Notes: generated by a model not told the origin, from the letters alone. 18,334 nt of DNA from Spirogloea muscicola (GCA_009602725.1 WELB01000016.1:536765-555098); one strand, 5' to 3'; positions 11,006 through 18,192 are shown, numbered from the stretch's first letter. Made by a program: numbers and translations.

Positions 11006-12387
11006 TCACATCTTCCTGAGTCTTTCTAGGCGAGCTTGCAGGTCGCTGTCTATGCCCGGGTCGTCGCCTCCCTCTGCTGCCGGTGCTGCTGCCACCTTTT
11101 GAGCATTCTCCTGCTGAGGCTGGGGTGTGGCATTCGCAGGCGTGCGCACCAGCTGCCACCAGAAGCAGGACTGGACATCAGCGACCAGATCAAAAGGAGG
11201 AGGCATAGGGCAGATCAAATAGCCGGCTGTAAGAGAAGACCAGACAGCTGCCAGTAAGTCTTGGCTGCTCACCTGCGAATCAAGGTCGACACCAATCTCG
11301 TCCAGCACCTGGTTGACCAGCTCTTCTGTCTCCTCCTCCTCATCGTCCCCCTCGAGTGTGTCATCAATGGCGTCATTCATGACCTCAGTCGTCATCTCCA
11401 TGCGCTCATTCTGCCGCTCGAACTCCAGCATGATCTTCTGCAGCGCTGGCAGATTGAGCTGCTTGTTCATCTGGCCCATGGCCTTTGTCACGCCCTTCAT
11501 GGCATCTGCCATCGCCTGCGTCGACTTTAATGTCTGCAAACAGGACAAGGACCAATTTCTGAGCAAGGAGCAGCATAGGTGTGTGATAGCACTGGCAGCT
11601 CCACAGGCTGTCTGGTAACGAAGAGGACACGTCTCACAAATTTGGCAGCTCACCGTCATGCGAAGGGAGACGCCTTGCAGCTGTGACTTCAGAGCGTAGA
11701 ACTTGGTGACCTGATGCCTTGTCCTGATGAGATCCTTTGCCATTACCCTAACGGCCCCCTGGCAAAAGAGAGTGAAACGGTACCCAGCCTCAGACATTTA
11801 GGAACTCCTTGCTAATTAACACAAATAAACCAGATCTTAACAAGGAGCAGAATGTCTGATTGGCAGATGGTCGTGCATCAGCAGTTGGGCATATTTGAGT
11901 TGGGCCCACTCGTGACTGTGGCCTGCATCACAGACTCAAGCTCAACCACTCTTTCATGGGAGAAGCATTTCAGCCGGAGTAATAGACAAGGTAATAGCGT
12001 ACCATCTGCCCCTGCTTGGCAGTCTTCTTTATCTCCGCGACGAGCTTCTTCTCCTGCGATTGCAACTGCATGCGCTCGCGCTCAATGTCGCGGATGGACC
12101 GGTCCAGCATACGCTTGTTTTCGCGCAGTAGCTCTGGCAGCCACAGCAGCGCAGGTACGTCAGAGCTTGTCGCTCAAGCAACCGCGGTGGGCGAGGCGAC
12201 CAAGCCCAACTCTCATCTACGCCTTGCAGATGTAAGGTAGTGAGCAGCTGATGCGCCAATCCGGTCAAGTGGGTGCGGGCGCCGCATAAGCACGACAGGA
12301 CACCGTCAGCTGGCCGTCCAACTAGTGAGCCCGACATGGACGGCGCGCACCTTGGGGCGTCTTCTTCTTCCCAAATATCCAGCTCAT
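11006..12387 (-). CDS. VPS2: ESCRT-III subunit VPS2/CHMP2 (complete, 5 exons)
   Basis: Charged multivesicular body protein that co-polymerises with other ESCRT-III subunits on endosomal and other membranes for scission and is remodelled by VPS4. Exons on the minus strand: 12387-12351, 12133-12003, 11758-11654, 11533-11273, 11152-11006. The spliced CDS is 681 nt, 226 aa, almost the plant VPS2.1 length. The N-terminus MSWIFGKKKTPQ continues into LLRENKRMLDRSIRDIERER and KKTAKQGQM, the basic helical core. Exon 4 carries TLKSTQAMADAMKGVTKAMG, a regulatory acidic stretch EGDDEEEETEEL (152-163) and VLDEIGVDLDSQ. The C-terminus DSDLQARLERLRKM is a textbook MIM1 motif for VPS4 MIT-domain binding. The ATG at 12387 gives the conserved first residues, and the 37-nt first exon donates the G that completes Glu13. 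Introns 3 and 4 (11534-11653 and 11153-11272) are each exactly 120 nt and lack in-frame stops. Confidence 0.96.
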
Positions 12388-12523
12388 GGTGCCTGCCGCG
12401 CCCTCCCCAGCAGGCGCAAGGGTTGTTGGGGAAGGAAAGCTTGCAGGAGCGACGACGTCGTTCGCGCTGCTGCCGGCCCACTTTGGTGCTCAGTCCCGAG
12501 CCGGGCGCAGGCGCGTGGCTGAG

Positions 12524-12566
12524 GGCGCCTCTAGCCCAAGGAGGCGCCTCTAGCCCAAGGAGGCGG
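12524..12566. repeat. 19-bp tandem repeat, about 2.2 copies
   Basis: GGCGCCTCTAGCCCAAGGA occurs at 12524-12542 and identically at 12543-12561, then begins a third time. It lies about 140 bp upstream of the VPS2 ATG. Confidence 0.93.
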
Positions 12567-12943
12567 TGTTGGCGACCCAATGTTCCCACTTGCATCACGT
12601 GCCGCAGGCAGGAGCGTCCCCGCTGGCTCTGGAGCTCGTGCCAGTCAGCGGCTACAAGCGGCGGCGGCCTTGGAGCCTTCAGGACACGCGCGGAGAGCGG
12701 CAAGGGGGCGCCGTGGCGGCGCAGGGCGGCGGTCTCCTGGGGGGCGCAGGGAGGAAGAGGAAGCCCAGAAGCTGACGTGATCGCTGCAGCAGCGCCACTG
12801 AGAGATGCGTAGCTCCTTGGGAAAAGACGCACGCGGTGAGAGAGGCGCAGCAGCCCGGCGGCGGCGACAGTGGCGGCGGCTGCGGCGGCGGGCAGCAATG
12901 GCTGCTCCAACGACGATTTGGGGAGCATAGGTCTCGACGGGAA

Positions 12944-13166
12944 GGGAAAGGCGCGCGGGGCGCATGAAATGAAAAGGGAGGCCAGTTCAAGCCAATACAC
13001 AGTTCAAGCAGAGGCGAGTGCAAACTAAACAAGGCTACATAATATAGAGACCTAAACTAAGGTGCCTAAGGTGACACTAGTACCCACGGGAGAGCACAAA
13101 CAAATCGGACGAAGGAGAGAAAGGTGCGCGGTGCGCGTGAATCGAACGGGAGAGCCAAGCTAAGGC
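12944..13166. repeat. Diverged 50-bp direct repeat, about 173 bp apart
   Basis: The segments 12944-12993 and 13117-13166 align over about 50 bp at roughly three quarters identity by eye. Both run from GAAAGG through a GCGCGG core and GCGC, then AT-richer sequence to GGGAG and a CCA. They lie just outside the 5' end of the long retroelement copy. Confidence 0.5.
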
Positions 13167-13248
13167 AAGCCACTACAATGGTGTTGGGAAGGAACAAAGA
13201 AAGGGAGGGGGTCTCCTCCCTCCTCCCTCCTTCACGCCTGCTCAACCG

Positions 13249-15750
13249 GTGGACCTGGACCCGGCTGCCTTCCGTCGGGCGATTGTGAGTAGCCGCAAGG
13301 CAGTCGCCGGGGGTCCATCGGGCATGCTCTTTGAGCACTTGCGGGAGCTGTATGGGGAGGGCAAGCGCGGCCAGATTAACTGGTGGCTGGGAGAGGCCAG
13401 CCCAAAAGAATGGACAAGGTCTGAAGGAGTCGGAGTGCTAAGGACTGAGACAGCAACGGAGGACGACTCGGAGGAGGATTTCAATCTGCTGCGTAGGGTT
13501 GCACAACATGTTGCGCGTGGACACCTCACCCAACGAGTAGGCGCAGTCCTCTGCACAAGCAATCTCATTGCTTTGCAGAAGGACAGCGGGGGAGTGCGTC
13601 CTATCTCGATGGGGGAGGTTCTGTCGCGCCTCGTGGGGCGCACCCTAATCATGCCGATTCAGGACGATGCCCAGGCGCACTTCCATCCCCACCAGTTTGG
13701 GGCTGGGATGCGTGCTGGCGCTGAGACCCTGGTGCACGGGGTACGAGCGGCACTGGATGTCAACCCCCATTGGCTGGCCTTGAGCGTGGACGTACAGAAT
13801 GCCTTCAACTCTGTGGATCGGCAGGTTATTGCCGAGGAGCTGAGGCAGTACTTTCCCGCCCTCCTCCCTCACTTCCGATGCATGTATGGCTCGCCATCTG
13901 CATTGTTGTGGGGGGCAGGGAGTTCTTTGGCTGTTTTGCAGTCAAAGACGGGGACACGGCAAGGTGATCCAATGGGAGGTTTTCTCTTCGCTCCGGCGCA
14001 TCACCGTGCTTTGCGCAACACGGCGAGCGCTCACCCTGGCGTTCTCCTCCCGAGTTACGCGGATGATACCACGCTCCTCGGCCCCCCAGTGGAGGTGCTG
14101 CAAGCTTTCGGCACGCTTCAGCACCAGCTCCAGCTTATTGGGCTTGGGGTCAATCCGGCTAAGTGCTCCGCCTGGTCCCCTATTGGCATCCCTCTTTCCC
14201 TCTTCTCCTCGTTGCCTACAGACCGTCAGACTCCAGAGGGCGGCTTGAGGATTTTGGGAGTGCCACTAGGGGACCCGTCTTTCTCGGAGGGTGCTGTCCT
14301 TGCGCGTCTCCAAGGATACATGCAGGTCCTGCCAGAGCTCTCACGCCTTGGGGACTCTCAGTTGGCAGTGGCCATTTTGACCAGGAGTGTGGCACAGCGG
14401 CCGTGTTACCTCCTGCGTACGGTCCCACCGTCGGTCAGCTTGGATGCTATCTATGCATCCATTGATGTCAAGCTTCAGCAATGCCTTGCTGATCTGATTG
14501 CTCACCCACTCCTAGAGCAGTCTCCAGCAGCACTGGTGCAATGTACGCTGCCCATACGTGACGGTGGGCTTGGTTGTCGCCCCTTGGTCCGCTTATGCAG
14601 ACCAACGTACCTTGGCTGCTGGGCTCAGGTGGCCTCGTCCATATCTGGACGATTCCTCCTTGAGCAACAACGTGTGTTGGCGCCTCACATCAGTAACGTG
14701 GTTCAGGGGAGTCTGCCTTTCCAAGTGACTCTCAAAGCATGCCAACAGGACCTCTTTGCCGCATACCCACCTCTGGTGAATGAGCCTGTTAGCTTTGCTG
14801 CCTGGGCTGACGTTTCTGATGTTAAGGCTCAATCGCGGTTTTCCCGTGCTGCAGACGAGCAACCACTGGAGCATCTCAGGAGTCTCCTCCAAGGGGATGC
14901 TCGAGGCCAGGCTCGGCTCCTATCTGTATCGTCTCTGGGAGCGTCTGAGTGGCTCCGCGCTTTGCCTTTGCATGCGGGCTTGCGGATGGAAAATGCTTTG
15001 TTTTGCGATGCTATGCGCCGCCGTCTTGGCTTACCATCCCTGTGCTTGGCAGGGGTGAACCAATGTGAATGTGGGCTTATTGAGCATGATGCAGTGCTCA
15101 TGGGTGACCACATGCTCAGGTGTGCCAAAGGCAGTGAGCGCACGGGCTCCCACAACCTCCTACGTGACGCCATGTATGGCATCGTAATGGAGGCGGGATA
15201 TCAAGTGGCGTTGGAGAGCACGGGGGTGATGCCCGTCCAGCTCCGCAACGGGGTCCCTCGGACGCGGCGTGTCGATCTGGTCGGCGTCCCCCTGGGAGGT
15301 GGCAAGCGGCTTCTCATGGACGTCGTCCTAACCGACAGCTTCCGGACGAAGGGCCCCGTAACTTCTGAGACCGGCTATGCCGTGAAGGTGGCCGAACAGA
15401 AGAAGTTGCACAAGTACAAGGACCACCCGGCGGGTGATACCTTTTACCCCCTGGCCATGGACATCCATGTGTGTTACGGGGGTCGGTGGTCCTCGTTACT
15501 TTCGCTGCTGGCATCTCAAGCTGACCAGCGGCGCCGGGAACAGGGTGCAGCCCTTCCCGGTGGCTCGGTGCCTTTGGGTCTTGTGTCCTGCTACCGTATG
15601 CGTTTGTCTATGTCGCTACAGCGTTCCCAAGCGCTTGCTTTGCATCGCCGCGCTGGTCGTGCCCTTGCAGCAGCCTCTGGCTTGCGCAGCGGGGTTGCTC
15701 TTCCTCCCCTCAGCTCATCTGACTTCCTACTGCTGACACGGGGTTACTAA
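13249..15750 (+). CDS. Retrotransposon polyprotein fragment: reverse transcriptase + restriction-like endonuclease (833 codons, 5'-truncated)
   Basis: An 833-codon frame opening at a GTG (13249); it is open back to a TGA at 13138 with no ATG, and the first ATG is codon 26. Order: RT fingers entry GGPSGMLFEHLREL (21-34); LIALQKDSGGVRPISMGEVL (106-125); RT motif A LSVDVQNAFNSVD with catalytic Asp181; KTGTRQGDPMGG (233-244); YADD (270-273); a thumb region; then CECG (606-609), HMLRC (621-625), RTRRVDLV (671-678), LLMDVV (688-693, Asp691) and KKLHKYKD (718-725). This matches the CxC...H...C plus R-x-D...D...K layout of the restriction-like endonuclease of R2/NeSL-type non-LTR elements. Such enzymes copy their RNA at an endonuclease nick. 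The N-terminal DNA-binding region of complete elements is missing, so this copy is probably dead although long and uninterrupted. Codons about 37-60 match the antisense of the element tail. The exact clade is not determined. Confidence 0.88.
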   Translation: MDLDPAAFRRAIVSSRKAVAGGPSGMLFEHLRELYGEGKRGQINWWLGEASPKEWTRSEGVGVLRTETATEDDSEEDFNLLRRVAQHVARGHLTQRVGAVLCTSNLIALQKDSGGVRPISMGEVLSRLVGRTLIMPIQDDAQAHFHPHQFGAGMRAGAETLVHGVRAALDVNPHWLALSVDVQNAFNSVDRQVIAEELRQYFPALLPHFRCMYGSPSALLWGAGSSLAVLQSKTGTRQGDPMGGFLFAPAHHRALRNTASAHPGVLLPSYADDTTLLGPPVEVLQAFGTLQHQLQLIGLGVNPAKCSAWSPIGIPLSLFSSLPTDRQTPEGGLRILGVPLGDPSFSEGAVLARLQGYMQVLPELSRLGDSQLAVAILTRSVAQRPCYLLRTVPPSVSLDAIYASIDVKLQQCLADLIAHPLLEQSPAALVQCTLPIRDGGLGCRPLVRLCRPTYLGCWAQVASSISGRFLLEQQRVLAPHISNVVQGSLPFQVTLKACQQDLFAAYPPLVNEPVSFAAWADVSDVKAQSRFSRAADEQPLEHLRSLLQGDARGQARLLSVSSLGASEWLRALPLHAGLRMENALFCDAMRRRLGLPSLCLAGVNQCECGLIEHDAVLMGDHMLRCAKGSERTGSHNLLRDAMYGIVMEAGYQVALESTGVMPVQLRNGVPRTRRVDLVGVPLGGGKRLLMDVVLTDSFRTKGPVTSETGYAVKVAEQKKLHKYKDHPAGDTFYPLAMDIHVCYGGRWSSLLSLLASQADQRRREQGAALPGGSVPLGLVSCYRMRLSMSLQRSQALALHRRAGRALAAASGLRSGVALPPLSSSDFLLLTRGY
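13361..13418 (-). repeat. Retroelement tail module in antisense, inside the RT ORF
   Basis: The plus strand reads GCAAGCGCGGCCAG, then ATTAACTGGTGGCTGG, a GGCTGG...CCAGCC stem and an AATGGACAAGG-like sequence. It aligns with 17058-17113 (same orientation) and with the reverse complement of 17640-17712. Here it is translated in frame between the RT fingers motif and the rest of the RT, with no stop. Confidence 0.7.
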
Positions 15751-15860
15751 GAGCGCCCTGGCTGTCTAGCCTGTGGCTCCGTCATGAACACCTCTATGTA
15801 TCTGGCTGGCTTTCACAGCCGCTCGTTTAATATCAGCAGCCGCTTTCTTCTCAGGAATGG
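15751..15860 (+). other. 3' untranslated tail of the long retroelement copy
   Basis: After the TAA at 15748-15750 comes a GC-rich tail containing the stem-loop GGCTGGCTTTCACAGCC (15802-15818) and a 34-nt block (15814-15847) that recurs with one mismatch at 18146-18179. The right edge is not defined because another element fragment follows. Confidence 0.55.
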
Positions 15861-15939
15861 CCACTGGCCACCCTTGCGGTTTATGCGCCTTCTCTCAGGA
15901 CCTGTTCTTCTCTCAAGAGGCCCCTTGGGCCTCGTCAAC

Positions 15940-16065
15940 TACTTTGCCTTCCCTTTTGCTGGCTCGCGCAGTGCACTTGTGGGCAGGCCGCGCTTTGGCT
16001 GCTAGTGCTGGGTCTCGTCGTGGTGACACTTCTCCAGCCTTTCCAGCTTCGAATGCAAGCCAGAG
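15940..16065 (+). pseudogene. Retroelement 3'-end fragment (plus)
   Basis: The plus frame reads LARAVHLWAGRALAASAG then SRRGDTSP, matching the extreme C-terminus of the polyprotein (ALHLRAGRALAAASG in other copies). Upstream sequence (15857-15940) is not in a matching frame and the end lacks the LLTR-stop motif, so this is a decayed remnant. It sits head-to-tail behind the long copy. Confidence 0.65.
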
Positions 16066-16136
16066 ACAGCTGCAAGGGCGCGACCGGCTCGGCCGTGCAA
16101 AGGAAGCGCTTGGAACGGCTGAAGGAAGAAGATAGT

Positions 16137-16260
16137 GGCTCTCCCAATGGGGGCAAGGGCAGTGAGAAGCCAGCCCGAAGTAGAAATGACAAGGTTCGAA
16201 GGGGCCAGATTACGAAAGGGCCAGAAAGCGCCATCTCAGAACTGGGGGAGGATGAACCAC
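16137..16260 (-). repeat. 3' tail of the minus-strand retroelement copy ending at 16261
   Basis: Read on the minus strand after the stop at 16261-16263, it contains CTGGCCCCTTCGAACCTTGTC, the stem-loop GGGCTGGCTTCTCACTGCCC and CCCCCATTGGGAGAGCCA. The plus-strand tail at 17917-17995 has the same order at high identity. Confidence 0.85.
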
Positions 16261-16990
16261 TCAACAGCAACGAGTGAGGAGCCTCAGATCCGACAGACTA
16301 GATGTCGGAAAACAGTCCCCCTGACGAAAGCCAGAGGCTGCAGCGAGAGCACGGCCAGGACGTAGATGAGCGTGAGCCATGGACCGCTGTAGGGAAATGG
16401 ATAGTCGCATGCCGTAGACTTGGGCTACCGGGCCAGCGGCATTGAAGTCAGCCTGCTCACCTCGCCTGCCGCGCCGCGCAAGCCTGGCTAGCAGGTCGAG
16501 CCACAGGGACCCAAGAGCCCCGTGCACATCCACGGCCAGGGGTACGAACTCGTCCCCAGCCGGGTGGTCAGCGTGTCTTGCCGCCTTGCTGCGTGCGGCA
16601 TTCGCTGCAGCATGGCCAGCCCTCGAGGCAGAAAGCCCCGGAATGGAGCGCTCCACCACATCGGTGGTGACCACATCTGCAGTGATGCGCGCGCCGCCTC
16701 CCGGCGTGGAGGCCACCAAGTCGACGCGACGCGTGTGTAGTCCGTCCGCCTTCCGCAGGATGGGCATAACGGAAGAAAGTGTTCTCCATCACCACTGTGA
16801 AGCCGGCCTCCAGGAATTTGCCAAACAATGCATCTCTGAGGAGGTCGTGGGCAGCAGTGCGTTCACCTCCAGTGGCGCAGCGGAGGACATGCGCCGCCAA
16901 CTCTGCTGGATCCGCCGACCGTCCCCGCACTCGCACTGCAGCACGCCCGGAAGTCAGGGCGGGGGGAGTCCCAGCAGGCGGTGGATGGCC
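16261..16990 (-). pseudogene. 5'-truncated retroelement copy: endonuclease domain and C-terminus (minus, frameshifted)
   Basis: Encodes the RLE region of a second, clearly diverged subfamily. In order: LQCECG near 16940, then in another frame AELAAHVLRCATGGERTAAH and LLRDALFGKFLEAGF, then after a further shift near 16770 the frame with HTRRVDLV, ITADVVTTDVV, HPAGDEFVPLAVDVHG, YGMRLSISLQRS, GRALAAASGFRQGD and SDLRLLTRCC-stop. At least two frameshifts and the absence of the RT domain make it nonfunctional. Residue changes relative to the long copy are many, so the two are not recent duplicates. Confidence 0.85.
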
Positions 16991-17113
16991 GTGCTGTAGG
17001 GGCATAGCTGCACGCGGTAGCAGGACACAAGACCAAAAGGCAACGAGCCCCCAGGAAGCAAGCGCAGCGAGATTAACTGGTGGCTGGGAAAGGCAAGCAC
17101 AAAGGAATGATGA
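16991..17113 (-). pseudogene. Chimeric retroelement scrap: tail module fused to a C-terminal fragment (minus)
   Basis: On the minus strand a tail-like module (17113-17058, with CAGTTAATCTCGCTGCGCTT) runs directly into GGSLPFGLVSCYRVQL, which matches GGSVPLGLVSCYRMRL of the long copy. It breaks off after about 20 codons into the RLE start of the next copy (HRLLGLP). The order of parts is out of register with a normal element, so it marks an insertion or rearrangement junction. Confidence 0.65.
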
Positions 17114-17114
17114 A

Positions 17115-17256
17115 GGGCTCGCCCATTGAGGATAGGGGCTGGAAAAAGCCAGCCCAATAAAGAATGAACAAAGGTCGAGAAGGGGCCAGGGGAAGTACGA
17201 AGAACAACTAGCACAATAAAAGAACGAAGCAGCTACGAAGCACTCAGTAACCCCTG
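17115..17256 (-). repeat. 3' tail with perfect stem-loop (minus)
   Basis: Downstream (minus) of the copy at 17257-17560. It holds CTGGCCCCTTCTCGACC, TTTGTTCATTCTTTAT and the stem GGGCTGG...CCAGCCC with seven perfect pairs (plus-strand 17147-17166), then CCCTATCCTCAATGGGCG. The part 17115-17166 recurs almost identically at 18093-18130. Confidence 0.85.
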
Positions 17257-17560
17257 CTAAGCAGCCTCAGCTAAGAGAGACTGGGTTCCTGGAAGCGGGT
17301 CCCCTGGCCTGAGCCAGAGGCAGCAGCGAGGGCTCTGCCTGCACGCAGGTGCAGCGCGCGGGCCATAGACCTCTGCAGCGAGACGGCCAAGCGCATGCAG
17401 TACAGCTGCGCTAGCGACCCTGCTGCATGGGAGTGAGCCCAAAGGAACGGCCCCCAGGAAGTGCTGCACCCTGTTCGCGGCGTCTCAGCTTGAGAGGCCA
17501 GCAGCGGAGTAAGGGCTCACGAAGAGGACCACCGACCCCCATAAGCACCCGTGAAGCGAT
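17257..17560 (-). pseudogene. 5'-truncated retroelement copy, C-terminus only (minus)
   Basis: At nucleotide level it closely follows 15470-15690 of the long copy: GGGGGTCGGTGGTCCTC, then CGCTGCTGGC, TCTCAAGCTGA, GAACAGGGTGCAGC, a sequence giving GAVPLG, and, after a frame break, MRLAVSLQRSMARALHLRAG and RALAAASG. It belongs to the same subfamily as the long copy, unlike the copy at 16261-16990. Frame breaks make it a pseudogene. Confidence 0.8.
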
Positions 17561-17577
17561 GGAGCTGCTTGATTCCA

Positions 17578-17730
17578 TGTGTGCTAGCTTCAGCGCTTTC
17601 CTGGCCCCGTCGAAGTTTGTTCATTCGTGTTCCTGGGCTGGCCTCTCCCAGCCACCGCCCCTCTCCTGGAAGCGTCCGTCTTCTCTCTCTCAGTTAATCT
17701 GGCCGCGCTTGCTCTCTCTCTGATCTGGCC
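17578..17730 (+). repeat. Retroelement tail module (plus)
   Basis: Contains CTGGCCCCGTCGAAGTTTGT, TTCATTCGTGTTC, the stem GGCTGG...CCAGCC (17636-17653) and, after an extra stretch of about 40 nt, CAGTTAATCTGGCCGCGCTT. It is immediately followed by another truncated ORF end, as in a tandem array of truncated insertions. Confidence 0.8.
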
Positions 17731-17847
17731 CACGCCTTGCATCTGCGTGCTGGCCGTGCTCTCGCTGCGGCCTCCGGCTTTCGTCAGGGGGATAGTTTAC
17801 CAGCAGCTAGTCTGTCGGATATGAGGCTCCTCACTCGTAACTACTAA
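17731..17847 (+). pseudogene. 5'-truncated retroelement copy, last 39 codons (plus)
   Basis: An open frame reads HALHLRAGRALAAASGFRQG, then DSLPAASLSDMRLLTRNY and a TAA at 17845-17847. It matches the end of the minus copy at 16261 (ASGFRQGD...LSDLRLLTR) better than that of the long copy, so it belongs to that second subfamily. The 5' boundary is blurred by TC-rich sequence. Confidence 0.85.
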
Positions 17848-18000
17848 GCGGTCCATCCTCCCCCGTTCTGCCATAGCCTCTTCAGGCCCCGCAGTCGCTG
17901 CTTAGCTCGTAGTCTGGCCCCTTCGAACCTTGTCAATTCTTTTCGGGCTGGCTTCTCACAGCCCTTGCCCCCATTGGGAGAGCCACTTCTTCTCTCTGAG
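17848..18000 (+). repeat. 3' tail of the plus-strand copy ending at 17847
   Basis: Contains CTGGCCCCTTCGAACCTTGTC (from 17915), the stem-loop GGGCTGGCTTCTCACAGCCC (17951-17970) and CCCCCATTGGGAGAGCCA. It aligns over its length with the minus tail 16137-16260, which confirms that this sequence is the native 3' UTR of this subfamily. Confidence 0.85.
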
Positions 18001-18092
18001 AAAGAGGGCCTGAGTGGCCTAGTACAGAAGGGCAAGCACATTGACAGGTTTACATCACCTGCTGCCAAATCGATCCGCTAAACCCACGGGGG

Positions 18093-18192
18093 GGGCTCGC
18101 CCATTAAGGATAGGGGCTGGAAAAGCCAGCCCAAAAAAGAAAGAACACAGCCGCTCTTTTAATATCAGCAGCCGCTTTCACCGCGGCTGTGA
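18093..18192 (-). repeat. Solo tail with stem-loop plus 46-bp inverted-repeat hairpin
   Basis: 18093-18130 repeats the stem-loop tail of 17115-17166 (stem GGGCTGG/CCAGCCC, loop AAAAG). It abuts the block shared with 15814-15847, whose ends here form a 9-bp inverted repeat (18146-18154 with 18183-18191, CACAGCCGC/GCGGCTGTG). No ORF is attached. Confidence 0.75.

Larger units (their letters stand above)
12388..13240. other. VPS2 upstream region with repeats
   Basis: No gene recognised. It should hold the VPS2 promoter and 5' UTR (minus strand) and the left flank of the retroelement. Contents are a 19-bp tandem repeat (12524-12566), GC-rich low complexity (12640-12900), a diverged 50-bp direct repeat (12944-12993 and 13117-13166) and a purine-rich stretch next to the truncated retroelement. 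A minus-strand open frame starting with ATG at 12928 (MLPKSSLEQPLLP, then Ala-rich) resembles an organelle-targeting N-terminus, but no following exon can be attached. Confidence 0.6.
13141..18192. mobile_element. Nested cluster of RLE-type non-LTR retrotransposon copies
   Basis: One long copy (+) and at least five 3'-end fragments of related elements occupy about 5 kb in both orientations. The anchor is the C-terminal peptide RAGRALAAASG or close variants, seen at about 15649 (+), 15978 (+), 16330 (-), 17330 (-) and 17746 (+). Most fragments end in sequences of the type LLTR-x-x-stop and continue into a short 3' tail with a GGCTGG/CCAGCC stem-loop. 5' truncation is expected for target-primed reverse transcription. 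No long terminal repeats are seen. Confidence 0.85.

Noticed and set aside
12273-12812. Plus-strand open frame of 179 codons across the VPS2 5' end
   Set aside because: It is the antisense shadow of VPS2 exon 1 and its GC-rich upstream region; no motif or splice context supports it.
16188-16200. GGTTCGA as evidence for a tRNA gene
   Set aside because: No acceptor stem, anticodon arm or CCTGG-type pairing could be built around it; it belongs to the repeated retroelement tail.
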